A DNA stretch of 64,000 bases from Ceratotherium simum simum (Eukaryota; Chordata; Mammalia; Perissodactyla; Rhinocerotidae). Positions 1 through 13,140 of the stretch are shown here, piece after piece; the first letter of the stretch is position 1; every line of letters starts with the position of its first letter. The stretch is from the NCBI RefSeq assembly GCF_000283155.1, contig NW_004454266.1:1107443-1171442 (forward strand), read 5' to 3'. The position numbers and the translations under genes are program-made. Under the pieces are notes generated by a model. That model made no database searches, had not been told where the DNA came from, and was given only the letters and a program-made list of their open reading frames with translations.

Positions 1-1
1 T

Positions 2-93
<92 letters not shown>

Positions 94-210
94 TCCTTTC
101 TTTCCTTCTTTCTTTCTTCCTTCCTTCCTTCTTTCCTTCCTTCCTTCCTTCCTTCCTTCCTTCCTTCCTTCCTTCCTTCCTTCCTTCCTTCTTTCCTTCC
201 TTTTCTTTCT
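1..210. repeat. (TTTC)n/(TTCC)n pyrimidine tract
   Basis: The first ~93 bases are pure TTTC units and then grade into TTCC units. A similar but much shorter TTCC tract sits at 18,343-18,379, where the second copy of the OR12D3 unit begins, so this tract marks the left edge of copy 1. The tract may continue beyond the window. Confidence 0.95.
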
Positions 211-229
211 TTGTTTCATCTTCTCTCAC

Positions 230-3055
230 CCCTTTCTTTTGTGATTTGACAATTTTCTCTAGTTGTATGCTTGGAATTCTTTATCTTTTGTGTTTCCACT
301 ACTCATTTTTGTTTTGAAATAAAACATATTAGAGTTGTAACAGTCTATTTTAAGTTGACAACTTAAGTTCAAATGCATTAAATCTCTACATTTTTACTCT
401 CCCCAAACACCTTTTATGTTTCTGATATTGCAATTTACATCTTTTTATCATATACATCTGTTAACAAATTAATGTAGGTAGTTATTTTTACTACTTTTGT
501 CTTTTGACTTTCAAGCTAGATTTATAAGTGATTAACCCACCACTATTACAACATTAGATTATTCTGAATTTAACTATATATTTACATTTATCAATAAGAG
601 TTAAACTTTCATGTGTTCCTGTTACTAATTAGTGCACTTTAATTTCAGCTTAAAGAAGTCTCATTAATATTTTTTGTAAGACTTGTCTAGTGGTGCTGAA
701 CTCCTTTAGTTCTAGCTTGTCTGGAAAACTCTTTACATTTTCTTCAATTCTGAGAGGCAAATTTGCAGAGTAGCATTTTCTTGTTTGGCAGTTTTATTTT
801 TTCATCACGTTGAATATATCATGCCACTCCCTTTTGGCCTACAGTTTATGATGAAAAATCTGCTGATAGTCTTATGGGGGTTCCTTTGTACATAACAAGG
901 TGTTATTCTCTTGCTGCTTTTAAGATTCTCTTCTTGTTTTTATTTTTGACAAATTAATTGTAATATGTCTTGGTGTAGGTCTCCTTAGATTCATCTTATT
1001 GGAGGATCTATGGGCTTCCTGGATCTGGCTGTTTGTTTCCTTCTCCAGCTTAGGGAATTTTTCAGCCATTTTTTCTTCAAGTAAACTTTCTGCCCCTTTA
1101 TCTCTCTTTATTCTCCTTCTGGGATCTTTATAATGAGAAAATTGGTCCACTAGGTGTTGTCCTATAAATCCCTTAAGCTATCTTCACCCTTTTTCATTCT
1201 TTTTTCTCCTCTGATTGAATGAATTTCATGGCCCTGTGTTCGCAATCATTGATCCTTTCTCCCACATCATCTAGTCTGCTTTTGACCTCCTCTGTTGAAT
1301 TTTTCAGTTTAGTTAGTATATTCTTCATCTCTATGATTTGCATTTGGCACTTTCTTATATTTTCTATTTCTTCATTGAAATTCTCGCTTTGTTGAATTTT
1401 TCAGTTAATGCTTTTTTTTCCTGCTTTGATGAGCATCTTTGTGACCTTTATTTTGGACACTTTATTGGATAAATCACTTCTCTCTGTTTAATTAAGATTT
1501 TTTTCAGAGATCTTTATCTTTTTCTATCATTTGGAACATAGTTCCCTGTTTCTTCATTTTCCTTGACTCTGCATTGCATTCTATGTATTAGATAAACCAA
1601 CCACCTCTACCAGTCTTGAATAAGTCACCTTATGTAGGGGATGATCCTTATCATTCAACCTTGCCCTATCTTGGGTGTCTCATAAAATTTTGTGTTTGGC
1701 CAAGCAGCCATCTTTATTCATACTGGCTCCCCATTTGTGGGTGTGCCAAGATCTATCAGTGTCCCAAAAGGGAGGATCTGAGTCAGAACCTAGATGTAGG
1801 ATTACTGGAAGCCAGATTCCCAGGCAGCAGCTTTTAATATATACTTATATACCTCTGTCAGGGGAAGTCTGTGCAATAAGTGTTTCTCTCTACTCCTTCT
1901 GCACTGAGCCCTGGGGTAATAGCCAGTTAAGAACTCTTTCTTTATTTTTTGACTGTTCTGGTAAACCTATGAATACAATCCATGCTGGCCACCAGAGCTA
2001 GGCTATCAGGGAATGTGTCCTCTAGGTAGCAGCGTCAAAAGCCAGGGCACCAAAACTGTACACAAGCTTCTTTCTCAGAGACATTGGCATCCTGCGCCAG
2101 GACAGAGGGAGAACACAAAGATTGCATCCCTTGGCCTTCCTGGTCTCTGCAGAGGATTGCAGTTGCCCCCTGGATGTGTGTTAGATTAGAAGCCTGCCCA
2201 TTAGACAGTAGCTTTTAAGAGAAGCAAATAGGCCTCTTTCGCAGAAAGACTGTGCATTTCTGTTTGATGCCTGTATGCTGTTTCATGGCAGGGTCACTGG
2301 TTAAGAAATATTTCTCTGTTTGTTACAGGCCTGTGGGACCTGAATATGTAAGCCCTGCTGGATACCAGAGCCAGGTGATCAAGGGGCAGCTCCTGGATGG
2401 TGGTGGAGGATATTGTGACCTGGATGAGCCAGAGGGAGAGTATAAAGATGGCACCAGCCTGGCCCCTGGGTCTATGCAGAGTGTTGCAATCTGTCCCTCC
2501 ATGTGTGTTAAAGAAGCCTGCTCCTCAGGCCAAACTTTTAAGATAAGCAGATAAGCTTCTTTCATAGAAAGACTGGATGCATTTCAATCTGCTGCCTCTG
2601 TGCCGGTTCCTGGGAGTTAGCCACAATGAGTCCATGTGAGACCTTTAAGAGCTGTTTCAGTTCTCTACAGCCTCATGAGTCTCACGGATGCAAGCCCTGT
2701 TGGCTTTCAAAGCTAGTTGTTTGGGTGCCTGTCCCCCAACTGGAATTCTTTAAAGTTGGGGTGCCAGATCTGGGGTCCAAACCCTTTTGTCCTCAGTGAG
2801 TTGCTGGGATATGTGAGTTCTCCCCAGGTTGTGTGAGGCCATGCTGGGGATGGGGTTACCAGCCAGACTGTGTCTCATCCTTTCCTACCCATTTTGATGT
2901 GGGTTTTTTTCTCATTCATCTTATGTGTAGGAGTCATTCAGCTAGTTTTTGGTGTTCTTTTAGAGGGACTTGTTCCCTATGTAGCTGTAGATTAGGTGTG
3001 TCCATGAGAGGAGGTGAGTTCAGGAGACTAACTTTGCTGTCTTGAACCAGAACTT
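230..3055 (-). mobile_element. Old L1 fragment, antisense (5' part), copy 1
   Basis: The text reads as the reverse complement of an old mammalian L1 (L1M type), from around the ORF1 region towards the 5' UTR. It includes the familiar 'ttagttctagcttgtctgg' and 'aaatctgctgatagtctta' stretches. The short open frames inside (for example 920-1150 on the minus strand and 2252-2554 on the plus strand) look like L1 or chance frames, not host genes. Copy 2 contains the same element at about 18,400-19,200 but lacks positions 849-2895. The subfamily is not assigned. Confidence 0.7.
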
Positions 3056-3386
3056 TCCCTATTCTTTTCTGTTAATTTAAAATAAGCTTGTCAATATTCA
3101 CGGGAAAAAAAATTTTTGGATTTGATAAATGTGATCCTTTTGCAGGCGTCCTTCTGCAGTAGAGCTGGATAAAATTCTGGAGATAAGTGATTTCCATTAT
3201 TATGATTCCTAACGTCACAGATTCTCTTCCTGTTCTTTGCAAAAGGACTTCATACTTCTTATTCAGAATTCTTATCAGCCATCGTTGTGTGTTTGCGTGT
3301 GTATGTAATCACTTATATAGAGTTTATTCACTTACAAATACCATCCTATTTATTCTTCATATCAATTAAATGAGATTGCTTTCATT

Positions 3387-3530
3387 ATTATCTTCAACTT
3401 ACAAAAGAGAAAACTGGGGCCCACAAAGGTTTAGTATCTTGACCAAGGTCACACTGCTAGCAGAGTCAGGATTCTATCTCCAGGAGATCTTGCTCCAGAG
3501 TCTGTGATCTTCAGTGTATGCATCTATAAA
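3387..3530 (-). repeat. MIR SINE, copy 1
   Basis: The core pattern of an inverted MIR is visible: a 'cttgaccaaggtcac' block, an 'agcagagtcaggattc' block and a preceding 'agaaaactggggcccac' block. The same element is present in copy 2 at about 19,528-19,670, so it predates the duplication. Confidence 0.75.
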
Positions 3531-3579
3531 CTAATCAATATTGAGAATGTTTGTGGCTCAGGCAGATTTTAAGAGAAAT

Positions 3580-4172
3580 TGTTAGTGCTGCCTAAGTAGC
3601 AAAGATAAATACAGCCAATGGTAAACATAGGTTAGCATAAGGGGTGCCATATGACAGAGGAGAACCATGTTGGAATTGTAAATGACTGATCCACAAGACA
3701 CCCCCTTTCCTTGTCAGCAATGTTTTAGCTTGCATGTAGCCTAGATAAGTACACACCTGCTTGTGAGAAATATGCATGTTCTGCTATTTTCATAGCCTTG
3801 GCTTATACATAGACCTCCCTATTGCGATAAGGCAATATCTTTGTTCTTTAAGTTTTCCCAGGGATGTAATGACCTCTAGAAAAGAGCCCTATGCTGGTAT
3901 CCGTCACTGGTGACAAGAGAAAGGGATGATCTGGTGTTTCAAGGACTACAACACCAGATGGTCAACATTCTGAGACTCCCCTGTTCAGCCCATTTGCCCT
4001 ATATAACTGCTTCAAAATTTTGTAGTTTTAAGATGGCCCTTTAGGACATTAGTCTGCCAGCTTCCCCCTTGCTAGCAAGCTGTAATAAAAAGACCCTTTC
4101 TATCCTACCACCTTGCCTCTTGACTGTTGGCTTGTCTTTGTGGCGAGTAGAGGACCACTTTTGGTGGTAACA
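3580..4172 (+). mobile_element. Solitary LTR (ERV1-like) in copy 1
   Basis: The element starts TGTTAGTG and ends GGTAACA, giving the TG...CA ends of a retroviral LTR. It is flanked by a direct 4-bp repeat AAAT (3576-3579 and 4173-4176). Copy 2 has the uninterrupted site near 19,712-19,745. Inside are a TATA-like 'tatataact' near 4000 and an AATAAA-type signal near 4083, in the order expected for a + strand LTR. No internal retroviral coding sequence is present, so it is a solo LTR left by recombination. A 4-bp duplication fits ERV1/gammaretrovirus-like elements; the exact family is not assigned. Confidence 0.82.
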
Positions 4173-4176
4173 AAAT

Positions 4177-6710
4177 CTGTCAGTTTCTCTTCCATTCCTA
4201 GCCAGGATGTATTTTGAGTCCAAGAAGATAATCTTTCATTTTGGTGGCTATAAAGCTCTTATCTGTTTCGTTTTTCATTGTTGTTCTCTTTGTGTCTCTT
4301 TGACATATCTCAAGTTAAATTAAGCACCTTGTCTATGCCCAAATGGCTCAGTTTAAACTTTATCTTTCAGTTTCTCAATACAGTTCTCTAAATGATGATA
4401 CACTTTGTATCCACTAGCTCTTAGAGTTTCCAAGGGTAGGAACTGTGTCCTTTTTGTTTGTTGTTATATACATTCTTTTCTTTTCTCTTTTAATGAACAA
4501 CACTGGCTCTGCATGACTATTCTTTTTTTGTCTTGTTAGATGTAGCAAAATATTCCCATAAGTATGCCAAACAAATGAAAATAATTATTTATTGAAAGAT
4601 AAAAACATAGAATGACCCTTTGTGATGAAATCCCAAGACATCTATGCCTGGGGCATCTCTAGGGAAAGTCAAACGGGATTCAGATTATTTATTTTGTGGT
4701 CAGAATGGGAATGAAGATCAAGTCTTCTGTGATTTATTCTTACATTTAGGTATAAGATGTTTGTCATATAAGACTTTGAGTAGCCAAGAATATTTTTATT
4801 AATTCTATTGAAAGTGGCAATCAATACACTACAGTCCTGATTCTTCCATTTCCTTATGCGCTAAAAATATATATTAATTCCAAGGTGGGTATACAAAGGA
4901 GTAAAGAGGAGGGTGAATTGGCACAGTTAGTAGATAGAACAAAAGAGCTTAGATTAAAAAGAGATTTTTTTGTTGTTGTTGGAAAGGAATTGACACCATT
5001 AGACGGGTGAGTGAAAGTAACTGGGAAATCTCTTTGAATTTAAGTTGATGACATTACAGGACGGAGGAAGTAGGCTTATGTCATATGTCCTTGGCTGGAA
5101 AAGGCTTGAATTTCTTGATCTGTTTAATTATTCCATCTTTCCTTAAAATAGGTGTAACTGCATATATGCATTTATACATGTGTTTCTGTGTTTTTTTGTG
5201 TAAGTGACTAAGTACAGTATAGAGAGACCTGCCTTGTTTACCATTTTTCATGTATTGAAAGTTATTTAACTAGTTCCATAGGGTCATTTATTTTGTTTGC
5301 AGTCTTTTGTATGGCAATGCTTAAATGAATATCGTAGGAAATATACAATTTTGGACATTTGCAAATACATCTGAAGAACAATGAAGGAAGTGGAATTGCT
5401 GGTTTAGAGTCCGTGAGCATTTTCATTTTTGATAGTTATTGCCAAATTGTCTCTTAGAGGTTAAATCAATTGACATCCCCACCTGCGTGTAGCTTATTAC
5501 CCTCAAGAAAATATACTGTTTTGTCAAACATTTTAATCTTTTTCAAAATAGCCTATCATTGTATTTTAATTTGAATTTCTGTTAAATTAATAAAATTGTG
5601 TTATACCTTCAATTTCTTCAGTTAGGAATATTGTGATGCAGTTTTTCTTTGTTTCAATGCAAACATGTTTTCAATTGAGATTTGTTTTGTTGAGAAATCA
5701 TGATTTTCTTTTTTTTTTTCTTAATGTACTTTCACATAGATGTAGAAGTTTTCCTATTTATTGTTTATGTATGAACAAGTTGGATTTGGGGGGACAAGTT
5801 ATTAACAGGAGCTTTATGTGAGAAAAAGGGATAGGATACTTTTCCCAGATTCTTGACTCACTGGTTCTCTCTTCTGTTCCTAAACCTTTAACATCTTTGC
5901 AGTAACGCCTTTCTCTTGCACACTAACTTGCTCTTTTCTGATATTCTCAATAAGTTCACTCTTAAGGTAAGGCACTCTCTGTCTGGAAGTGATTATTTTC
6001 TACTGTTTGTCAACGTTGTCTTGCTGCTAAGACTTCTAGTGCTTTGGATTTTTGCATCCTGCATGAACAGCCCTGCTGCTCTGGCATCCCCTTGTGACTG
6101 CTGACACCAATTCTGCTGATTTGTTTTCCCTCAGCCTACACATTATTTGAAGTTTGTGGATTTTTAAAACTGTCTTCTACTATCATGAAGGTTTAGGTTA
6201 TGGGGCTGTATTCTTTCTTTTTTCTTTTTTTTTTTAAGGGAAGTGAGAAGATTAGTCTATTGCTGTGCTTCTAGTAGTATCCAAAGTAAGAACTGTACCT
6301 ACTACCTCCATTTAAAAATATTTCAACTTTTCACACCCAACTTACAGACTTTTAAAAAATATATTAATTTTAATGCTATCAATATAGGTAAAATTAAATC
6401 GTATACTCTCATTTTTTAATAAGAATTCGCTTGTTATCTGTCTTTATTCTGTATGAATGGCTTTTTGGGTTTAACTCAGCACTCTGAATATACTTCTTAG
6501 TTCTATTATCACATATATCACACTGACTCAATATTTATCACATATTTCTGTTTTCCTTAATTATATTGCAAATGAATTCAAAGCTAGCATTCCTGATCAT
6601 TGTCCTCACCATAGATCATCCTTATATACTTTCAAATGACAAACTTGCTTCATTTAACCCCTACATTACTGGAATAGTTTACTAATTGTCACTATTTTAT
6701 TCCTTTTCAA
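4177..6710. other. 5' flank of OR12D3 copy 1; no further gene
   Basis: This stretch aligns by eye almost throughout with 20,827-23,360, the 5' flank of copy 2. Shared blocks include 'ttcattttggtggctataaa', 'gcaatgcttaaatgaat' and 'tgcagtttt'. I see no coding region. Any upstream non-coding exon and promoter of the receptor would be expected here or further left, but I could not locate them. Confidence 0.6.
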
Positions 6711-6714
6711 AGCA
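6701..6714 (+). promoter_or_regulatory. Putative 3' splice site before OR12D3 copy 1
   Basis: A pyrimidine-rich run ends in AAAG at 6711-6712, followed by CA and then the ATG at 6715. Copy 2 has TCTTTCCTTCAG ending at 23362 and then CA-ATG. Because OR genes usually have non-coding 5' exons spliced to a single coding exon, this AG is a reasonable acceptor. It is unproven. Confidence 0.45.
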
Positions 6715-7653
6715 ATGGAGAACATCACTACAGTGAATGAGTTTCTTTTGCTGGAACTGACCTCTGTTCAGGAGCTGCAGCCTATACTCTTTATGACCTT
6801 CCTCATTCTATACATGATAGACCTGTTTGGAAACGGGTCCATGTTGGTGATTGTCATTTCAGAGCCAAGACTCCACTCCCCTATGTATTTTTTCCTGGGA
6901 AATCTTTCTTGTCTGGATATCTGCTATTCTTCAGTGACACTGCCCAAACTCATGTCAAACCTCCTCTCCACTCATAAGGCCATTTCTTTCCTAGGCTGCA
7001 TCACTCAGATACACTTTTTCCACTTTCTGGGCTGCACTGAGACCCTCTTGCTGGCCATTATGGGCTTTGACAGATTTGTGGCCATCTGCTACCCACTTCG
7101 CTACACTGTCATCATGAACCCCCAGGTGTGTGTTCTCTTCGCAGCTGTGGGCTGGTTCACCAGCTTCTTTTATGCTCTGATGCATTCTGTTGTGACTGCA
7201 CGCCTGAACTTTTGCCATTCTCGGAAACTCAACTACTTCTTCTGTGATGTGAAGCCCCTCTTAGAATTGGCCTGTGGGGATATACGGCTCAAACAGTGGT
7301 TAATTTTTATTGTCACTTGCAGCTTAGCAATGGTATCATGCTTCTTCACCCTCCTCTCCTACTTCTATATTATTGGCTTTCTTCTGTTGAAGAACAGGAA
7401 CTGCAGGGTGCTCCACAAAGCTCTGTCCACTTCTGCCTCTCATTTCATGGTGGTATCTCTCTTTTATGGAACTGTGGCACTCACCTACATAACCCCTACC
7501 TCTGCCACCTCTGTAATACAGGAGCAGTTTGTGGCCCTCACACACACCACTGTCACTCCAGCGCTGAATCCACTGATATACACCCTTAGGAATAAGGAAG
7601 TGATGTTAGCTCTGAGGAGAGTCTTTGGGAGGAAATTGAAGCAGTTTGCCTAA
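6715..7653 (+). CDS. OR12D3: Olfactory receptor, OR12D3-like, intact
   Basis: This 312-residue frame without introns has the usual OR length and encodes a seven-transmembrane class A GPCR that would detect odorants in sensory neuron cilia. Visible hallmarks are an N-glycosylation site NIT (3-5), the TM1 GN (39-40), LHSPMYFFLGNLS (53-65), the TM3 cysteine C95, DRF at 119-121 followed by VAICYPLRYTVIMNP, the extracellular loop 2 cysteines C167/C177/C187, the TM6 motif KALSTSASH (235-243) and NPLIYTLRNK (285-294). The overall text is closest to human OR12D3, from memory. Oddities are DRF instead of DRY (also in human OR12D3), E14 where G is usual, and serine at 240 where the motif normally has cysteine. 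The start has GCAATGG context, and an AATAAA overlaps the TAA stop. A paralogue with one stop codon lies 16.6 kb downstream. Confidence 0.93.
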   Translation: MENITTVNEFLLLELTSVQELQPILFMTFLILYMIDLFGNGSMLVIVISEPRLHSPMYFFLGNLSCLDICYSSVTLPKLMSNLLSTHKAISFLGCITQIHFFHFLGCTETLLLAIMGFDRFVAICYPLRYTVIMNPQVCVLFAAVGWFTSFFYALMHSVVTARLNFCHSRKLNYFFCDVKPLLELACGDIRLKQWLIFIVTCSLAMVSCFFTLLSYFYIIGFLLLKNRNCRVLHKALSTSASHFMVVSLFYGTVALTYITPTSATSVIQEQFVALTHTTVTPALNPLIYTLRNKEVMLALRRVFGRKLKQFA

Positions 7654-9242
7654 ATAAAATCATTGGCAACACTAGAAGAATTGGAAATCACGTTATTTTT
7701 ATGAGATTTATTTTCTCATCTATAATAAATTGATTCATATCCTAAACTTTATTTTCCTTTAAGAAATGCATACCATTGTAACTGTGTTCTTCATGTATAT
7801 GATTCCAATTAGAATCCAATGATTCCAACGAAATTCCTCTTCATTTAGTCATTCATTCAGTTGAAATATTTTTTCATCAATTAGTGTTCAACTTGCAGAG
7901 GATATTACAGTGTAAAAGATCCATGAGTGCCTAAGATGAAGACATGGATCTCGTTTCATTTGAAGGGGCAGACAATAAAATAAATAAGTAAATTCATGTC
8001 CCTTTCAGAAGGTAAAACACATGGAATATAAGTAAGAATCGCAAATCAAGATGGACATTCTTGTGTATAGTTGGGTCAATGACAGCCTCTCTAAGAAATG
8101 ACATTTGAGCAGAATGCTGAAGGAAATGAGGAAGTGAGTCATTCAGGTATATGAGAATATAGCATTTTATGGAAAACTAACAGCAAATTAAAGAGCATTG
8201 GTATAGAGTTTGCTTCTTGTATGTGAGGAAAAGCAAGATATCCAATGTGCTTGGAGCTCAGTGGGTAGTGAAGAGAATGGCAGGTGATGAGGGTAAGAAC
8301 TGGTGGTAGTCTCGTCACGGACATCAAGTTGGTCATCTGAAGGTTTTCAGCAATTACTCTGGGTGATATAGCATGGTATTGGGGCATTTGAGCAAAAAAA
8401 CTGACTTGTAATAACCTCTGTGGTGAAAGAATCACAGTGTTTACTATGTCGAGAATAGAAAGTAGCAGAGAAATGTGGAATCAGTTGGGATTCCCTTATA
8501 ATCCTTTGGATGAGAATTTATGGCAGCTTAGACCAAGGTGATAGTGTTGGAAGTAGGAGAAGTAGTTAGATTCTAGATGTATTTTGAACACAAACTTTCA
8601 ATACTTACTGATAGCTTAGATGTGTGGTATGAAGATGAGAGGCATCAAGGATGATTATCAATTTTTATTTATCAATATTAACTCCAAGACATGTCTATAG
8701 TATAGATAAACCAGCCTATGAACATAACAAGGGTGTGATGATGGTTTTGATTTGCTTTTCTCATAATAGAAATTGTTTGAACCGAGTATTTTTTCCTGTT
8801 AATTAATCCTCTTTATGCCCAGAGCAATATATTTTTAAAACCTAATCTTGCAATTAGTATGCAGGCTTCACTATCAAAGACAACTTCATTTCTGACAATT
8901 TATCCTCTCTAGCTGTGATTCAATTCCGTTTTTCTGGTAATATGAGCAATAATAAATAAAACATAGCCTTCACCATTGGAGAGTTTATACTTTACTAAGA
9001 ATTAGATAGGATATAAACAACAAACAAGAGAGTATGGTAGGTGAAGAAAATATTATAGAGGGTAATTAGAGGTAAAATCTAAGATGAATAGAAAGTATTT
9101 GTCTAAAGTAGAAGACATATTTTATTTGATATTTGATATGATTATCACAAAGGTATAACAGTCTAAGTGTGTTGGCCCACAAGATAGTAGTGATGTGAAA
9201 ATAATATCAATGTTAGGAGAAATAAACAATTATCAAATATTT
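7654..9242. other. 3' flank of OR12D3 copy 1
   Basis: This non-coding stretch aligns with 24,298-25,835 of copy 2, including 'agtcattcattca', a 'gatccatgag' block and 'ggcccacaagatagtag'. The 7,850-8,050 part resembles an ancient interspersed repeat of the type beginning 'attcattcaacaaatattt', perhaps L2-related. The long minus-strand frame at 8139-8435 has no recognisable family and no counterpart in copy 2, so I do not call it a gene. Confidence 0.55.
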
Positions 9243-9777
9243 TCGTTTGATCTTTTTTGCTTTCAGTTTTGTTTCAATATAATTGACATACAGCACTGGA
9301 TAAGTTCAAGGTGTACATATATTGTGAAATAAATTCCACTATAAGTTTAGCTAACCTCTATCAACTCATATAGATACAAAAAGAAAAAGAAAAAAAATGT
9401 TTTTTTTCCTAGTGATAAGAACTTTGGATTTACTCTCTTAGTAAACATTAAGATATACCATACAGCAGTGTTAACTATAATCATCAAGTTGGACATTACA
9501 TTTTCAGTACTTATTTTTCTTAATACTAAAAGTTTGTATCTTTTTTCCACCCTCATTCAATTCTTCCACTCATACCTCCTGCCCCTGGTGACCATAAATC
9601 TGATCTCTTCTTCTATGAATTTGATTTTTTAAATTTTAGATTCCACACGTAAGTGAGATTATACAGTATTTGTCTTTCTCTGTCTGATATTTCACTTAAA
9701 TATAATGCCCTCTAGGTCCATCCATGTTGCTTCAAATGGCAAGCTTATCTTCTTTTTACGGCTGAATTGTATTTCAT

Positions 9778-9809
<32 letters not shown>

Positions 9810-12800
9810 GAGAGAGAGAGAGAGAGAGAGAGAGAGAACACATTTTCATTATCTGTTTATCTGTTGATGGACGTCTAGATTGTTCCATGTCTTGGCTATT
9901 ATAAATAACCAACAACAAATGCTATGAGCATGGGGGTGCAAATATCTGACATAATGATTTCATTTATTTTCAGGTGTATACACAGAACTGGAACTAATGA
10001 ATAACATGGTAGTTCTATTTTTACTTTTTTGAGGAACCTCCATACTGTTTTCCATAGTGGCTGTATGAATTTACAATCCCACCAACTTTGCATGAGAGTT
10101 TACTTTGTTCCACATCATTGTCAGCATTTGTTATTTCTTGTCTTTTTGATGATAGCAATTCTAACCAGTATGAGGTGATATCTCAGTGTGGTTTTGATTT
10201 ACATTTCCATAATTATTAGTGATGTTGAACACTTTTTCATATACCTATTGGTAATTTATATACCTTCTTTGGAAAAATGTCTATTCAGGTCCATTGCCCA
10301 TTTTTTAATTAGATTTTTTGTTGTTATTGAGTTGTATGTGTTCTTTATGTATTTTGGATATTAGCCCCTTATCACACATATAATTTACAAATATTTTCTC
10401 ACATTCTGTAGTCTGTCTTTTCATTTTGCTGATCTTTTCTTTTTCTGTGCAGAATTTTTTAGTGTGACCTAGTCCCACTTGTTTATTTTTTACTTTGTTT
10501 CTTATGCTTTAGGTGTCATGCCCAAAAATTCATTGCCAAGACCCATTTCAAGGAGAAATTTTCTTATATTTTCTTCTTGGAGTTTTACGGTTTACAGTCT
10601 TACATTTAGGTATTTTATACATTAAAAGTTAATTTTTGTGAGTTCTGTAAGACAGTGATCTAGTTTCATTCTTTTACATGTGAATATCCAATTTTCCCAA
10701 CACCATTTATTGAAAAGACTGTCTTTTCTCTATTGTGCATTCTTGGCTCCCTTGTCAAATATAGTTGACTGTGTATGCAAGGGTTTATTACAGGGCTCTC
10801 AATTCTGTTGCATTCATCTCTGTGTCTGTTTTTATGCCAGTACTATACTGTTTTGATTACTATAGCTTTGTACTATAGCTTGAAACCAGAAAGCATGATT
10901 CCTACCACTTTGTTCTTCTTTCTCAGGATTGCTTTGTCTATTCAGGGTTTTTTGTGGTTCCATACAAATTTTAGGGTTATTTTTCTACTTCTCTAAAAAA
11001 TGCTGATTGTATTTTGATAGAGATTGCATTGAATCTATAGACAGCTTTGGGTAGTATGGACATTTTAATATTAATTGTTCCAATTCATGAACATGGATAC
11101 CTTTCCATTTGTGTCTTCACTTTCTTTCATCAAAGTTTTATTTTTCAGTGGAGAGATCTTTCACCTCCTCGGTTAAATTTATTCTTAAATATTTTCTTGT
11201 TTTTGATGCTATTGTGAATGGGATTGTTTTCTTTATTTCTTTTTCAGATAAATCATTATCAGTATAGAAACACTACTGACATTTATATGTTAATTTTGTA
11301 TTCTGCAATTTCCCTGAGTTTGTTGATTAGATGTAAAAGTTTTTTTGTGGAAGCTTTAGGATTTTCTATATATAAAATCATGTCATCTGCAAATAGAGAC
11401 AATTTTACTTTTTCCTTTCCAATTCTGATACCTTTCATTTATTTTTGTTGCTGGATTGCTCTGGCTAGGACCTCCAGTACTATGTTGAATAGAGGTGGTG
11501 AGAGTGGGCACCCTTGTCTTGTTCCTGATCTTAGAGGAAAGCTTTCAACCTTTCACCATTGAGTATGATGTTAGCTGTGGGCTTTTCACATATGGCCTTT
11601 ATTATGTTGAGGTATGTTCCTTCTATACCTAATTTGTTAAGAATTTTTATCACGAACAGGGGTTGAATTTTGTTAAGTGATTTTTCTGCCTCTATTGAGA
11701 TAATTATATGATATTTATCCTTCATTTTTTTAATGTGTGTCACGTTGATTGATTTGTGTATGTCAAACCACTCTTGCATCTCAGGGATAAGTCCCACGTG
11801 AACATGGTGAATAACCCTTTTAATGTGCTGCTGAATTTAGTTTCCTATATTTTGTTGAGAATATTTGCATCTATATTCATCAGGTTTATTGGCCTGTAGT
11901 TTTCATTTCTTGTAGTGTCCTTTTCTGGCTTTGGTGTCAGGGTAATGCTGTAAAATGCGTTTGGGAGTGTTCCCTCCTCTTTGATTTTTTGGAAGAGTTT
12001 GAGAAGGATTGGCATTAACTCTTCTTTAAATATTTGGTAAAATTCACCACTGAAGCAATCTGATCCTGGGCTTTTCTTCATTGGGAAGTTTTTGATTACT
12101 GACTCAATCTCCTTTCTATTAATTGGTCTGTTCAAATTTTTGATTTCTTCCTGATATAGTCTTGGTAGGTTGTATGTTTCTAAGAATATTTCTATTTCTT
12201 TTAAGTTGTTCAGTTTGTTGGCATATTGTTGTTCATAGTAGCTGCTTATTATTCTTTGTATTTCCGTGGTATTGTTTGTAATGTCTCCTCTTTCATTTAT
12301 AATTTTGTTCATTTGTCTAAAGTTTTGTCAATTTTATTTATCTTTTCAAAGAACCAACTCTCAGTTTTGTTATCTTTCCTATTGTTTTCCTGTCTATTTC
12401 TTTTATTTCTTCTCTAATCTTTTTTATTTTCTTCTTTCTGTTAACTCTGGTCTTAGTTTATTCTTCTTTTTCTAGTTCCTTGAGGCGTAGAGTTAGGCCA
12501 TTTATTTGATATTGTTTTGTTTTTTAATGTAGGTGTTTATTGCTATGAACTTCCCTCTTAGAATTGCTTTTGCTGCATCCCATAAGTTTTGATATGTTGT
12601 GTTTCCTTTCATTTGTCTTAAGATATTTTTTTTAATTTTCCATTTAATTTCTTCTTTGTTCCATTGGTTGTTCAAGAGAGTGTTGTTTAATTTCCATGTA
12701 TTTGTGAGTTTTTCAGTTTTCTGCCTATTATCAATTTCTAGTTTCACATCCTAGTGGTCAGAGAAGATACTTTGTATGATTTTGATCTTCTTGAATTTGC

Positions 12801-13140
12801 TAAGACTTGTTTTGTGGCCTAACATATGGTCTATCCTAGAAAATTTTCCATGTGCACTTGAGAAAAATGTGTATTCTGTTGTTGTTGGATAGAATGTTCT
12901 GTATGTGTCTGTTAGGTATATTTGGTCTACAGAGTTGTTCAAATCTATAGTTTCCATATTGATTCTCTGTCTGGATGATCTATCCATTGTTAAGAGTATG
13001 GTATTAAAGTCCCTCCAAATTATTGTATTGCAATTTATTTCTTCTTTTAGTTCTGTTAGTTTTTGCTCTATATATTTAGGTGCTCCAATGTTGGGTACAT
13101 AAATATTTACAATTGTTACATCTTCTTCATTGATTGGCAC
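9243..13140 (-). mobile_element. L1 retrotransposon, antisense, 3' UTR to ORF2 endonuclease
   Basis: Reading leftward on the minus strand, the L1 3' UTR lies at 9,243-10,100, followed by ORF2 fragments. The reverse-transcriptase region is near 11,531-12,312 and part of the endonuclease domain is at 12,751-13,140. The ORF2 frames are broken by stops and shifts, so the copy is dead. A TG/GA microsatellite (about 9,784-9,837) sits in the 3' UTR. The L1 continues at 13,955 after an LTR-like insertion. Confidence 0.88.
9784..9837. repeat. (TG)n(GA)n microsatellite
   Basis: A run of TG dinucleotides passes directly into a run of GA dinucleotides inside the antisense L1 3' UTR. It is likely to vary in length. 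Confidence 0.95.

Noticed and set aside
1..210. TTTC/TTCC array considered as a satellite or CRISPR-like array
   Set aside because: It is a plain tetranucleotide microsatellite with no spacers or higher-order unit.
2252..2565. Frames on both strands near 2.3-2.6 kb
   Set aside because: They lie inside the antisense L1 5' region of copy 1 that is deleted in copy 2, and no host protein is recognised.
6991..7545. Minus-strand frames antisense to the OR12D3 gene (also at 23641-24195 and 57528-57749)
   Set aside because: They are shadows of conserved OR coding sequence on the other strand, with no family resemblance or start context.
11531..13140. Minus-strand frames with reverse-transcriptase and endonuclease-like protein text
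   Set aside because: They are fragments of a dead L1 ORF2, annotated as a mobile element and not as host genes.
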